64,000 bases of DNA from CAYWKL01 sp964459095 (lineage in GTDB: Bacteria; Patescibacteriota; Microgenomatia; Daviesbacterales; UBA10151). The translations under genes and the position numbers were made by a program. Where the stretch lies: the NCBI GenBank assembly GCA_964459095.1, contig CAYWKL010000002.1, positions 22,412 through 86,411 on the forward strand. Direction: 5' to 3'. Below are positions 33,765 through 42,332 of the stretch, in pieces (the first letter of the stretch is position 1; every line of letters begins with the position of its first letter). Under the pieces are notes generated by a model. The model was given only the letters and a program-made list of their open reading frames with translations, ran no database searches and had not been told where the DNA came from.

Positions 33765-34129
33765 TCCTTGACCAACTCCGGATTCTCGTAAATGTTGCCA
33801 ATTACTTTCCAATAGTTTGCAATTTCTGATAACCTACCAGATATATGTTCTGGGTCATCGTTTACATTATTATAGCACCATCCATCTCTATACCACAAAA
33901 CATAAAATAAAATCCCTGATGGGCTTTTAAAAATATCACCATCATAAACTTCTTTTTCATTCCTGTCCTTTAATCCAGTAAATTGTATAAGAATTAAATC
34001 TTTGTCTTCTTCAAAATCTCCGTTGTCATCATATATCCCAACTTTACCATCCCATATAATATATCTATTACAACTATATTCTATTCTATTGTTTCGTTTA
34101 TCCCAAGCCCTGAACTTAATTTCTCTCAT
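33761..34129 (-). CDS. YopX-family protein 1
   Basis: MREIKFRAWDK at the start, LIQFTGLKDRNEKEVYDGDIFKS in the middle and VIGNIYENPELVKE at the end are the YopX phage-protein signature. Function of the family is unknown. 122 aa. One of three in the window. Confidence 0.85.
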   Translation of the reverse strand: MREIKFRAWDKRNNRIEYSCNRYIIWDGKVGIYDDNGDFEEDKDLILIQFTGLKDRNEKEVYDGDIFKSPSGILFYVLWYRDGWCYNNVNDDPEHISGRLSEIANYWKVIGNIYENPELVKE

Positions 34130-34332
34130 CCTCTTAACCTCTCAATCACTTTCTCCTTTATATATTCATCAACATTCCTTTTAACACCGGGATATAAATT
34201 GTCAACTTGATTTAGTAATTCTTCTATAACATCTTTACCTAAATCCGCATCATGCAGGGCATCCACCCATTGTTCAGTTGTTAGATAACCCAACAAATAA
34301 ACCAAAGTTAAGTTATCAGTTTCTATGTTCAT
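34126..34332 (-). CDS. Protein with C-terminal KxxV-x-RL tag (68 aa)
   Basis: Starts MNIETDNLT after GAGGCTGAAAC. Helical, ends IKEKVIERLRG before an ATGA overlap with the YopX gene. Confidence 0.5.
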   Translation of the reverse strand: MNIETDNLTLVYLLGYLTTEQWVDALHDADLGKDVIEELLNQVDNLYPGVKRNVDEYIKEKVIERLRG

Positions 34333-34655
34333 TGTTTCAGCCTCAATACAACTAATATCTTGTTTACTTTGTTTAAATCCAAAAACCATTTCAATGACCT
34401 ATACCTCCCTCTGTAAAAATCTTCCACATCTTTCAACACCTTGCCAAACTCAACTAAACTTAAATCTTTAAATGTTGTAAATCCATGCATATTATGTACT
34501 GGAAGTATACTATCCATATCAAAGAATAGTTGTCCATTATACTTGTAGTCCTCTATATGTAAGACTCCTCTGCTGTTCTCAACATCTGCATATATCTTCC
34601 AGTTCTTCTGGGATTTTGCCTTTCCACGAATCCGGTAATGACCAATCTCTTCCAT
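34329..34655 (-). CDS. Hypothetical protein (108 aa)
   Basis: Beta-rich first part (HYRIRGKAKSQKNWKIYADV), helical end NKILVVLRLKQ, a weak likeness to the recurring tag. Overlaps both neighbours. Confidence 0.5.
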   Translation of the reverse strand: MEEIGHYRIRGKAKSQKNWKIYADVENSRGVLHIEDYKYNGQLFFDMDSILPVHNMHGFTTFKDLSLVEFGKVLKDVEDFYRGRYRSLKWFLDLNKVNKILVVLRLKQ

Positions 34656-34795
34656 TACTTAGTCAGCCTCTTTAAAGTCTCCTCCTTAATCAGCTCATTG
34701 AAAAACTTCTCCTGCGCCATCAGCACATCCTTGACTTTCTTCTTTGGCAGATGGGTCTTGTGTATAATATAAATCTCCAATACCTCCTTATTCAA
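34655..34795 (-). CDS. Small helical protein (46 aa), TTG start
   Basis: AAGGGTAGTGG lies upstream of the TTG. Ends KEETLKRLTK, a variant of the tag. TAATG overlap with the next gene. Confidence 0.45.
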   Translation of the reverse strand: MNKEVLEIYIIHKTHLPKKKVKDVLMAQEKFFNELIKEETLKRLTK

Positions 34796-34807
34796 TCCAC
34801 TACCCTT

Positions 34808-34879
34808 CTATAAATCAAAGGCATCCTTAATCGCCTTCAGCTGGTGGTTTAAGGTATCTATCCTTCCGTTGGTCATCAT
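34808..34879 (-). CDS. Very small protein (23 aa)
   Basis: GGAGG lies just before ATGATG; one amphipathic helix. Overlaps the upstream stop. Confidence 0.35.
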   Translation of the reverse strand: MMTNGRIDTLNHQLKAIKDAFDL

Positions 34880-35043
34880 TCCTCCATAAACATTACTATC
34901 ACTATAGATATAAAATATATTACTATGAACATCCTACCCCAAATTGTTAACATAGGGTTCCACCATTCCAGCAATAAAAACGAAATTATCAAATAAACAA
35001 ATCCACCTAAAATAGATATTGCAAGCCCATACCCTACTCCCAT
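34876..35043 (-). CDS. Two-pass membrane protein (55 aa)
   Basis: AGGAGGTTG lies upstream. Hydrophobic helices at about 5-24 and 37-52. Confidence 0.55.
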   Translation of the reverse strand: MGVGYGLAISILGGFVYLIISFLLLEWWNPMLTIWGRMFIVIYFISIVIVMFMEE

Positions 35044-35062
35044 TTTGTTCAACCTCCTCTAT

Positions 35063-35248
35063 TCATAAACTCTTACCCTCTTTCTTAACCTCAACATCAA
35101 AAACTATATTAACAACCCCCTTACCCTCTTTTATTGTTATCTTGTTTATGACTACAACACCCACACCCCAGCTGTTCTGCATTTTAAAAAAGTCTGCGAG
35201 ATAATCACAGGCTCTCTCATCCAGCATAATCTCTTTTTCTTGCGTCAT
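35063..35248 (-). CDS. Hypothetical protein (61 aa)
   Basis: Short alpha then beta strands (VGVVVINKITIKEGKGVVNIVF). No family recognised. Confidence 0.5.
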   Translation of the reverse strand: MTQEKEIMLDERACDYLADFFKMQNSWGVGVVVINKITIKEGKGVVNIVFDVEVKKEGKSL

Positions 35249-35250
35249 GG

Positions 35251-35337
35251 CTAATCATCCTCGTCATACTTTTCCAAATCTTCATCCTCATCATCTGTCT
35301 TGCTGTCATCAAATTCTTCATCATCCAACTTTAACAT
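35251..35337 (-). CDS. Extremely acidic peptide (28 aa)
   Basis: 17 of 28 residues are D or E. GGTGAT lies upstream. May be a DNA mimic or a tail; too short for more. Confidence 0.4.
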   Translation of the reverse strand: MLKLDDEEFDDSKTDDEDEDLEKYDEDD

Positions 35338-35356
35338 ATTACATCACCTCCTTCTT

Positions 35357-35815
35357 TTAGTTGCTAATCCTCGGCGCTAATATTATTATCATCTCGGCTG
35401 TTTCTACATACAAAGGATAATCCTTTCTGAACTTAAATATTACCTCATCTGATTTTGTGTTGGTGCACAACTTCAAAATTAATTTTATATATTCCTTAGA
35501 TAACCTAACAGAATTCTCATCAAACTTGCTTGTTGTGCCTTCCAACCTTGCAAATACTTTAATCTTATCTTGGTTACCTTCTATAAAATGTATACCATAA
35601 CTTAAATTTGGAATTTTATTAACTGGGTTAAAATTAAAGTTCTGCTCTATCATATCCCTAATCCCCCTAAGTTTAGGGATAACCATCATAACATTAGCAG
35701 GGTCATTATAACCAACATATTCTTCTTTCGGAATAACCTCCTCGTTAATTATCTTAGGCATAAATATATTCTGAAAATCCCTTATCAACTCAAACCTGTC
35801 TTTCTTTGTTGTCAT
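35357..35815 (-). CDS. PCNA-like protein, about half the usual length
   Basis: The last 60 residues follow the C-terminal pattern of sliding clamps: RLSKEYIKLILKLC, then DEVIFKFRKDYPLYVETAE, then ILAPRI, close to the archaeal/eukaryotic PCNA ending (dyPl...LAPRI). The protein is only 152 aa, while PCNA is about 245. It could be a single-domain clamp subunit, a clamp-like regulator or a truncated copy. GAGGCTGAAAGG lies upstream. Confidence 0.45.
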   Translation of the reverse strand: MTTKKDRFELIRDFQNIFMPKIINEEVIPKEEYVGYNDPANVMMVIPKLRGIRDMIEQNFNFNPVNKIPNLSYGIHFIEGNQDKIKVFARLEGTTSKFDENSVRLSKEYIKLILKLCTNTKSDEVIFKFRKDYPLYVETAEMIIILAPRISN

Positions 35816-36192
35816 CCTTTCAGCCTCGTTATAACAAGCTGCTTAAATATCTCGTGCTTTAACTTTTCCCTTGATGTAATGTTCAACTCAACCAGTTCGC
35901 ATTTCTGCGGGTTTAAAATCATCTCCAGTATAAACCTTAAATCATCTTCTGATTTCGGGATGTACAAAGGAATACTCTTCCTGTTAAAACTTAGGTTGCC
36001 CCATCCATCCTTAGTCTCTTTCTTCATCATAAATAAAATAATATTATCCTCATCCTTGTGAAACCTAAACATATTTCCTTTTGTAGAGTTTCCTATATAT
36101 ATAAAATTTTTATACTTCCCATACCCTAATCTATAAAATAATTTGTATTTCTTGTTGTTATCATAAAAATATCCTAATGTTGACTTAGCCAT
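35812..36192 (-). CDS. Hypothetical protein ending in the KxxV-x-RL tag (126 aa)
   Basis: Beta-rich (KLFYRLGYGKYKNFIYIGN). The C-terminus FKQLVITRLKG is a tag copy and overlaps the clamp-like gene's start. No family recognised. Confidence 0.5.
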   Translation of the reverse strand: MAKSTLGYFYDNNKKYKLFYRLGYGKYKNFIYIGNSTKGNMFRFHKDEDNIILFMMKKETKDGWGNLSFNRKSIPLYIPKSEDDLRFILEMILNPQKCELVELNITSREKLKHEIFKQLVITRLKG

Positions 36193-36446
36193 CAGCTCAG
36201 CCTCTGTATCACCCTGTCTTTAGTCTTGCTTCTCAACCTGTTCAACACCTTGTTAATCAATGAAAGCCTTAACTTATGCATACTTCTTCTGCCTACCAAT
36301 AAGCCCTCTCCACATCTTAGACAATAGGTTAAGAAACTTGAACCTCCCCTCTGCTCCTCTATCTTGTATGTTTTGGCAGGCACTTCTTTGCCGCATTTGC
36401 ACTTAAAACCCTTAGGACTCTTCACACATCTATACATATCTGTCAT
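36192..36446 (-). CDS. Zinc protein with double C-terminal tag (84 aa)
   Basis: CKCGKEV...CLRCGEG gives one zinc ribbon. The C-terminus contains INKVLNRLRS and KDRVIQRLS in a row, two tag copies. Confidence 0.6.
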   Translation of the reverse strand: MTDMYRCVKSPKGFKCKCGKEVPAKTYKIEEQRGGSSFLTYCLRCGEGLLVGRRSMHKLRLSLINKVLNRLRSKTKDRVIQRLS

Positions 36447-36583
36447 TACAATCCTCCACTAATAATCTCCTGGTATACTTTCCAGCAATTATCACACACA
36501 CTTCCTAAATCAGGAATGGTTCCAGCTATGCTTGTCGGCTCCATATGCTTCCTGCACTTTGCGCAGGTTCTATCAAATTCCAT
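36446..36583 (-). CDS. Zinc-ribbon mini-protein (45 aa)
   Basis: CAKC and CDNC pairs. GAGGTGATTAAG lies upstream. TAATG overlap with the next gene. Confidence 0.6.
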   Translation of the reverse strand: MEFDRTCAKCRKHMEPTSIAGTIPDLGSVCDNCWKVYQEIISGGL

Positions 36584-36591
36584 ATTCTTAA

Positions 36592-36813
36592 TCACCTCTT
36601 CAGCCTTTCCAATACCAACTTCTTAGGAAACTTGCTCTTTAACATACTTAGGAATACCTCCAATTCATCTATCTCTTCCTTTATCCTGAAATATCCGCAG
36701 GGGATGCAGTAATTACTGCCACCAAAATTAACTCTCAAAGAACCTTCACTAAAAAGCAATTGCTTGCATTCATGGCAATTGTGTGTGCGCTTCACTTTCT
36801 CAAGATTAGCCAT
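36592..36813 (-). CDS. Zinc protein with C-terminal tag (73 aa)
   Basis: CHEC and CIPC form one zinc site. Ends PKKLVLERLKR, a tag copy. Confidence 0.6.
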   Translation of the reverse strand: MANLEKVKRTHNCHECKQLLFSEGSLRVNFGGSNYCIPCGYFRIKEEIDELEVFLSMLKSKFPKKLVLERLKR

Positions 36814-37282
36814 TCTTCCTCTTCATTCCCTTAATCTTATCTTTCAGCCAATCAAATATAGAATATTTATACAACCAGATTTCTCTCGGAACTTTAGTGC
36901 AGTTAGCAATTATCTTCTGGACTTCCTCAACTGCATACTTGCTGTAGGATTCCTTGTTGGTAAACCTTGCGACGATAAACCCTTTCTTGACAGCATACCT
37001 CCACTTGATATAACCCTTAGCTGCCCTCTCTTCTAATTTATGAATTTCTCCATCAACCTCTATAAGTATCGGATAAGCTAAAATTTTAATATCAAATTCG
37101 TAGTCTCCAACCCTGAACTGCGGAATCACTGCTATGCCTGCTTTAATCAAGTTATTTCCAAAAGCATTCTCAGAGGGAGTAACAGTATTCTCCCGGTTAA
37201 CCAGCTCACCGGATTTTGCCAGCTGCCTCTTGATGTCGTCATAAGACATCTTCTTCTTCAGCAATTCGGTTACTTCTTCCAT
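36806..37282 (-). CDS. DUF559/Vsr-like PD-(D/E)XK endonuclease
   Basis: TPSENAFGNNLIKAGI, then QFRVGDYEFDIKI, then PILIEVDGEIHKLEERAAKGYIKWRYAVKKGF is the Vsr/DUF559 layout: D in FDIKI, E-x-D in IEVDG, and His. Related enzymes nick DNA at mismatches or act in mobile elements. 158 aa. Confidence 0.7.
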   Translation of the reverse strand: MEEVTELLKKKMSYDDIKRQLAKSGELVNRENTVTPSENAFGNNLIKAGIAVIPQFRVGDYEFDIKILAYPILIEVDGEIHKLEERAAKGYIKWRYAVKKGFIVARFTNKESYSKYAVEEVQKIIANCTKVPREIWLYKYSIFDWLKDKIKGMKRKNG

Positions 37283-37602
37283 TATGAACCTTTCTTTAAA
37301 ATTACATCTTTCATCTTGTCAAGATTATTAATAACATCTTCTGCAACAGCAATCATTCCTTCAAACTTATCAGCATATTCCTGATTTACAGGTTCTGTTG
37401 TCTCTAATTTGTTAACCTTTTGCCTTAGTGCATCCTGCAAAATATTAATCTCGTCAATAACACTATCCGAAGGAATCCATTTCTTCCCCTTGAATTCAGT
37501 ATAATCTTCTGACAACCAAGTTTGCCTATCATCATCATAAGTTTGGCAATTATCAAATAACCTAATTAGTTCATCACTAATTTCCTCACTTGTTCTCATC
37601 AT
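37282..37602 (-). CDS. Acidic helical protein (106 aa), first of its operon
   Basis: GAGGTGGTGAT lies upstream. No family. Its promoter carries the recurrent operator motif at 37729-37739. Confidence 0.55.
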   Translation of the reverse strand: MMRTSEEISDELIRLFDNCQTYDDDRQTWLSEDYTEFKGKKWIPSDSVIDEINILQDALRQKVNKLETTEPVNQEYADKFEGMIAVAEDVINNLDKMKDVILKKGS

Positions 37603-37757
37603 ATCACCACCTCAAATTAAAGTGAAAGGCAATCTTGCAAGGCACATCCAAAGATAATTAGGTGGGTTTGTTTAATGATTGGCCCATTATCTCGCTTCAA
37701 CCTTTTGCATTGTCTTCCACAATAAACAGTAATACCTAAACTTGTATAAATACTTTG
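37603..37757 (-). promoter_or_regulatory. Promoter and leader with operator motif
   Basis: TATA-like GTATTTATAC lies near 37743-37752, followed by TTAGGTATTAC (37729-37739, minus strand). The predicted start near 37718 gives a leader of about 115 bases with no clear gene. 37758-37848 is also free of recognisable features. Confidence 0.5.
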
Positions 37758-37848
37758 TTAATAAGGAACTTGCGAGGCTGGGCAGAATTCTCATATAAAA
37801 CGTTGGGGAACGGTTATGAAAAATCAGAATCCCAATCCTGTCGCATCC

Positions 37849-38040
37849 TTATTCCTCTTCTTCCTCCCAGTCATAATCTTCAGGAAACTCTCCAGGTTCC
37901 ATAGTAAATCCTTCTACTGCATTCTCCCATGCTTCGTCTGGATTATGACCATATCCGCTAAGCTCCAGCTTGAATATGTACCTTCCATACTCCTGACCTT
38001 TCAACCGTCTTATAACCTTTGCTTTGTCTGATTCAATCAT
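37849..38040 (-). CDS. Protein with N-terminal tag (63 aa)
   Basis: Opens ESDKAKVIRRLKGQE. The middle GYGHNPDEAWENAVEGF resembles small alpha/beta phage proteins. Acidic end (DYDWEEEEE). Confidence 0.55.
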   Translation of the reverse strand: MIESDKAKVIRRLKGQEYGRYIFKLELSGYGHNPDEAWENAVEGFTMEPGEFPEDYDWEEEEE

Positions 38041-38278
38041 ATTTAAAATTTCCTAGTTCTTCTAATTGTTCAATATGTTCAAAAACAATATGATTTATCA
38101 ACCTTACACAAACTTGGCATAAATCTGGCTGTTTGTTAAACCCACCATTATTAAATAAATCATCTGTCTCTTTTGCCCACAAATATCCAGGGTATTCCTC
38201 AAAGTTATGAAACTCCATAATCTCTTTTTTATTTCTTCTGCATACATAACATCTTCTTTCTTCCATCTTCTTACTCAT
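38033..38278 (-). CDS. Zinc protein (81 aa)
   Basis: CYVC...CQVC around an aromatic stretch. Overlaps both neighbours by eight bases. Confidence 0.55.
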   Translation of the reverse strand: MSKKMEERRCYVCRRNKKEIMEFHNFEEYPGYLWAKETDDLFNNGGFNKQPDLCQVCVRLINHIVFEHIEQLEELGNFKYD

Positions 38279-39155
38279 TCATCTTCACTTTCATTCCAAA
38301 CGGCACCCAATTAGGGTTTCCAATATCCTTTCTGATATATTCAATAAATTCATCTTCTGATAAATCTTGTTTGCTAGAATTATGAGATAAACAAGCAGGG
38401 ACTATATTCTTAACGACAGTCTTTCCATTCTTATTAACAGATATCAAGTGGTCCATAGTTAACTCTTGAGTTTTTATAAATCCTTCTTCATGTCGTTTAT
38501 ATAACTTACATCCACAATAATAACATCTACCCTCATACTTATTCAAAATAGTTTTCCATTCCTCTTCATCAAAGTTAAGCTTAACCTCTTTAGCCCTTCG
38601 TTTAGCCTCATATAACACTAATTTAAATTTATTTTTTTGTTTCCACCTTCTATTTATCTCCGAGTGTTTATCTTTATTATTTCTCTTCCACTCTCTCAAT
38701 CGTTTAAGTTCCTTATCTCTATGCTTATTTATCCAATTAATGTATCCAATTTTTCTCCTTATTGGATTATTCTTAAGATATTCTCTTGATTTTTGATACA
38801 TCACATCCCTATTCTTAAGATAATAATTTTTGTGTAATATACTAAATTTATATTTCCTAATATAATTCATAGCACTCGTCCTAAAATGTTTTCTCTTATT
38901 AATCTCCTTACATAACAAACTTCCACATTTGTCGTTGCTATATCTTACTTTAAATGGATATCCGCACTCTTGACACAATTTTATTGTTGATAATTTATGT
39001 TCCCTATAATACTGCTTATACTCATCTATATTTAAATAATATAATTGCTTCCTTCTATCCAAAATAGATAACTCCCTACATAATTTACTTCCAAACATCT
39101 CAAAAGGATGTTGTTGAATAAACTGCTGACCACATCGCCTGCATTCTTTAATCAT
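38271..39155 (-). CDS. HNH homing endonuclease with host-gene C-terminal tail
   Basis: CYYCGCKLYKR, then TMDHLISVNKNG, then NIVPACLSHNSSKQ is a full HNH site. The N-terminal half has zinc pairs (CRRC, CQEC) and basic repeats. Its last residues, VPFGMKVKMN, are the same as those of the VWA gene just before it (39340-41619), with five synonymous differences in 30 bases. It seems inserted at that gene's 3' end, carrying or keeping a copy of it. 294 aa. Confidence 0.8.
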   Translation of the reverse strand: MIKECRRCGQQFIQQHPFEMFGSKLCRELSILDRRKQLYYLNIDEYKQYYREHKLSTIKLCQECGYPFKVRYSNDKCGSLLCKEINKRKHFRTSAMNYIRKYKFSILHKNYYLKNRDVMYQKSREYLKNNPIRRKIGYINWINKHRDKELKRLREWKRNNKDKHSEINRRWKQKNKFKLVLYEAKRRAKEVKLNFDEEEWKTILNKYEGRCYYCGCKLYKRHEEGFIKTQELTMDHLISVNKNGKTVVKNIVPACLSHNSSKQDLSEDEFIEYIRKDIGNPNWVPFGMKVKMNE

Positions 39156-39274
39156 TCTTCCAATTGTAGTAACCTATTGATAATTTCATCATAAGTTTCT
39201 CTTGATGTAATTCTCATCTTCTTTAATCTTTCAAGAGTCTTATGCTCAATCTGGATTGTCGTCCTTTGTTTCAT
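39152..39274 (-). CDS. RHH/antitoxin-like mini-protein (40 aa)
   Basis: TTIQIEHKTLERLKKMRIT, then RETYDEIINRLL matches a family of short archaeal RHH-like antitoxins. GGAGG lies upstream and an ATGA overlap leads into the HNH gene. May regulate the cassette (inference). Confidence 0.65.
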   Translation of the reverse strand: MKQRTTIQIEHKTLERLKKMRITSRETYDEIINRLLQLEE

Positions 39275-39330
39275 ACATAACCTCCACATAAGAAATACAT
39301 AACTTATATTTATACTTTGTGGTTAAGATG
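39275..39330 (-). promoter_or_regulatory. Promoter of the RHH-HNH cassette
   Basis: TATA-like GTATAAATATAAG and a downstream TTATGTGG. The same pair of elements precedes the other HNH gene at 45389-45442. Confidence 0.55.
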
Positions 39331-39339
39331 TCAATTAAA

Positions 39340-41619
39340 TTAATCATTCATTTTAACTTTCATTCCGAAAGGAACTTTGTCTAAATCTACACCATCTTTT
39401 GTTATTACCCATAATGTGGGATACTTCATCTTATCTGGCCATGGGGTGTACCCATCAGTAAAAATAATAACTACTGAGGGATTAATTCGTCTTTTAGCAA
39501 TCTCATCTATAGCAACTCGTAAATCAGTTCCGCCCATTCCCTTATACTCTCTCCTTATTTCATCCCCTTGATTATACTGGTGATGGGAAGTCACTTGAAC
39601 GTCTGTCGTTAATAAGTGTAAATTCATCTCAAACTGCTGCAGCAGCCCATTGCACTCTGACAGGAACTGCTGTTGCGCTTTGCCGCCGGTAGAGCCTGAA
39701 ACATCCACGATGACAGTAACATCCCCCAGGCTCTCACCAGTAATAGAAGGCATATACATATCCTGGTGTATAAACCTGCGATTAGATGGGAGCCAACTGA
39801 AATCAGACTTTGCTGAAGTAATCACAAACTGCCTCAGCATATTCCTCCAATCCAGCTTTGGAGCCAATAATTGCTCAATGAACACATCCATCCCAGCAGG
39901 CAGTTTCCCTGCCATCTTTGCCTGTTGCCATGCCTTTGACAACTGTATTGCCCATTCCTTCTCAAGCTCATCCAACTCCTGCTTTGAGCCTTGAATATCC
40001 TTATGAACATCAAAAGGCTTGACTTCCTGTCCGTTTACCTTAATGTTGCCTTTGGCGTCTATCTCAATCTTTATGTCTCCCTTCTCGTATCTTCTGTAGC
40101 CGTTCTTGCCTTTGCCGTTCATCTCAGGCAGCTTGTTGTAGATTTCCTCTGCGGTCATATTCTCAAACTTCTCGTTGTATAGTCCGCCTTCAGGAACAAA
40201 ATTAAACTCTTTCTTGAGGATAGCGTTGATGACAAAGTCACAATTATGAACCACAACATTATTTACCATATAATTATGATTTTCTGTAGATAAATTATAA
40301 ACTATTCCACTATACGTCTCTTTTTCTATTTTGACAATAGGGGTTACAAAATAATTTCCTAAATCTTTCCACCTATAATTGTTACTATCAATAGTTTTAC
40401 CATTTAGTATTCGAGTGGTAGTCTTAAATTTCCTCCATTCTAAACAATATAGAATTTGTTTGGGAAGTATATGTTTTAGAATCATTCTCTCATCTTTCTT
40501 CCTCACACTAAAATTGCTAAAAATATCTAAACGAGTAAGCAACATTTGTAGTTGTAGAATCAACTTCTTGCTTGCTGAACCTACAAAGGTAGTAGTCCCA
40601 TCTCTGTATATATGTCCATCTCCACAAACATATCCATCAATAAACTCTTTAATTATTTCCTCATCTTTATTATACAATATAAAATCTGGAATCTTCTTGT
40701 TTTTAGCACCCCTACCAAACCAATCAGTAAACGCCCTCTCTAGCAGTACACTGGATATATTTAATTTTATAACATTCCCCCTATCCTCTCTTTGAATATG
40801 TGTGTTAAAATTATTATTAACAATCTTATAAATTTTATCTAAATATTTCTCATCTGTTTTCCCTAATCCTAAATTAAACCCTTGATTGCCACTTGAACTG
40901 CCTTCAGCAAGATATAATCCCATCAACCAAGCAACATCTTTATTAAGTATAATCTTCTTGTTCTTAATATTATGTCCATATCTATGAGTCTCTTTAGCAT
41001 ATTTAATTAAATCAAATTCATTAGGTGTTTCTCTTGGTTTAAGTTTAGGCATCACTAAATAACAATTCTTATCAAGGTCTTTAGCCCCAACCCATTCAAA
41101 TCTCTTCTTAAATGTTATTGGATTCCCTATTTTCCTTCCTCTTCTCAAAATCAAAAAGGGATGTTCAGGGGTAACTTTAATCTCCCCTATTCCATTCGCT
41201 TTAATTTTATATAAATCACCAGAATATTCCCGTTTCATAACATCATTAACTTTATTGTTTCCTTCAAAACATAATATGTCTTGGTCTACCTTAACATTCT
41301 TGATTTCTTCATAATCGCCAGATACTACAGTCTCTGATGTAAAGCATGCAAAATTCCAGCGTTCAGGCTCTCGCTCCCCCATCCTTATCCCATGTAAAAA
41401 CACATTATGGAGTACTTCATGCCCCAAAACAAATATTTTATCTTTGTCACTCAAGCTCTCCGCAAATTCTTTATTATAATATACCCTTTTGTAATCTGTA
41501 GCAAATGTGGGTATACTATTATCTTCAACCATCGGCAAATGTAACGCCAAATTTCCATAAAACGGAAAATCTAAGAGAAGAGCTATTCTTGCTTTAATCA
41601 AAGAATCTTTAAGATTCAT
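39340..41619 (-). CDS. HExxH metallopeptidase-like / VWA protein (DUF2201-like), intein-containing
   Basis: N-terminal domain with VLGHEVLHN (HExxH-type) and, after splicing, WNFACDFVIN. The C-terminal VWA domain has the MIDAS motif DVSGSTG, GGTD and FTDG. Proteins of this type (COG3864-like) pair with MoxR AAA ATPases, here at 45443-46456, and are thought to remodel or process targets. The start at 41619 has GAGGTG upstream and overlaps no other gene. 759 codons including the intein (368). Confidence 0.85.
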   Translation of the reverse strand: MNLKDSLIKARIALLLDFPFYGNLALHLPMVEDNSIPTFATDYKRVYYNKEFAESLSDKDKIFVLGHEVLHNVFLHGIRMGEREPERWNFACFTSETVVSGDYEEIKNVKVDQDILCFEGNNKVNDVMKREYSGDLYKIKANGIGEIKVTPEHPFLILRRGRKIGNPITFKKRFEWVGAKDLDKNCYLVMPKLKPRETPNEFDLIKYAKETHRYGHNIKNKKIILNKDVAWLMGLYLAEGSSSGNQGFNLGLGKTDEKYLDKIYKIVNNNFNTHIQREDRGNVIKLNISSVLLERAFTDWFGRGAKNKKIPDFILYNKDEEIIKEFIDGYVCGDGHIYRDGTTTFVGSASKKLILQLQMLLTRLDIFSNFSVRKKDERMILKHILPKQILYCLEWRKFKTTTRILNGKTIDSNNYRWKDLGNYFVTPIVKIEKETYSGIVYNLSTENHNYMVNNVVVHNCDFVINAILKKEFNFVPEGGLYNEKFENMTAEEIYNKLPEMNGKGKNGYRRYEKGDIKIEIDAKGNIKVNGQEVKPFDVHKDIQGSKQELDELEKEWAIQLSKAWQQAKMAGKLPAGMDVFIEQLLAPKLDWRNMLRQFVITSAKSDFSWLPSNRRFIHQDMYMPSITGESLGDVTVIVDVSGSTGGKAQQQFLSECNGLLQQFEMNLHLLTTDVQVTSHHQYNQGDEIRREYKGMGGTDLRVAIDEIAKRRINPSVVIIFTDGYTPWPDKMKYPTLWVITKDGVDLDKVPFGMKVKMND
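40243..41346 (-). mobile_element. Intein with LAGLIDADG homing endonuclease
   Basis: Begins at Cys (CFTSETVV), with block-B-like TPEHPFLIL and block A KVDQDILC. Two LAGLIDADG-like motifs are seen (WLMGLYLAEGS, FIDGYVCGDGH). It ends VVVHN before Cys+1. The coding length is 368 aa. Joined exteins give WNFACDFVINAIL, a natural continuation. It sits beside the HExxH motif, a typical active-site choice of inteins. Confidence 0.92.
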
Positions 41620-41620
41620 C

Positions 41621-41782
41621 TCACACCTCGCCAAACCTCTGAGTTGCAAACAACCAAAACTCATCTGAATTCATTTTCTGATTTAGTGCCGGATTAAGTA
41701 TTATCTTATGGTGTTTCCCTCTTACTCTATCCCACTCCAACAAAACCAAATCCTTACCTACCATATCTTTTGTTACTATCAT
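41621..41782 (-). CDS. Small protein before the VWA gene (53 aa)
   Basis: GGTGAAAGAAGG lies upstream. Its end (GGCGAGGTGTGAG) forms the ribosome site of the VWA gene. Unknown. Confidence 0.55.
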   Translation of the reverse strand: MIVTKDMVGKDLVLLEWDRVRGKHHKIILNPALNQKMNSDEFWLFATQRFGEV

Positions 41783-41800
41783 CCTTCTTTCACCTCATTC

Positions 41801-42175
41801 TTATACTAAATCTCCTTCTGCGATAATACTTGCAATATAATCATTACTACCCGACATTTTGTAAACTTTAAGTATGGCTAATCTTAGTTCTTCAATCTGC
41901 TCATCATTAAAATCTTCAGACCAAAATCTATCAAGTTTCTCCTTATCCTTTACAAATTTGCTTAATAATTTAGAAACATTAATAACATCTTCCGGATAAT
42001 CAACAATTTTGGTAAAATTATATTTACTCTCATTAACGTAGTAATAATCCTTTAGTTCTGTGTCATCTTCAACAGGTTTCTTCATGTATCTCCTAAAATC
42101 ATCTTCTACTCTTATCTGTTCTTCTTGTTTTAACTCATTCCACTTCTTATAAAATTTTACCTTAACCACCTCCAT
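41801..42175 (-). CDS. Acidic helical protein (124 aa)
   Basis: GGAGGTGG lies upstream. All-alpha by eye, with many D and E. No family recognised. Confidence 0.55.
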   Translation of the reverse strand: MEVVKVKFYKKWNELKQEEQIRVEDDFRRYMKKPVEDDTELKDYYYVNESKYNFTKIVDYPEDVINVSKLLSKFVKDKEKLDRFWSEDFNDEQIEELRLAILKVYKMSGSNDYIASIIAEGDLV

Positions 42176-42326
42176 CCACCTCCTCTCTCTTCACAAACCA
42201 GTCAGTATTCCTTAACTTCCCGCCGCACATAGGGCATACTATTGCATCTATGTTGCTCCCAGTATACCCACAAAACTTGCCATCCTGGTTTCGGTTATGG
42301 CACTGATACAACTCTTTATCTTTCAT
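42162..42326 (-). CDS. Zinc-ribbon mini-protein (54 aa)
   Basis: C.H..., FCGY, then CPMCGGKL: one zinc ribbon. Overlaps the next start. Confidence 0.6.
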   Translation of the reverse strand: MKDKELYQCHNRNQDGKFCGYTGSNIDAIVCPMCGGKLRNTDWFVKREEVDGGG

Positions 42327-42332
42327 TATTGT

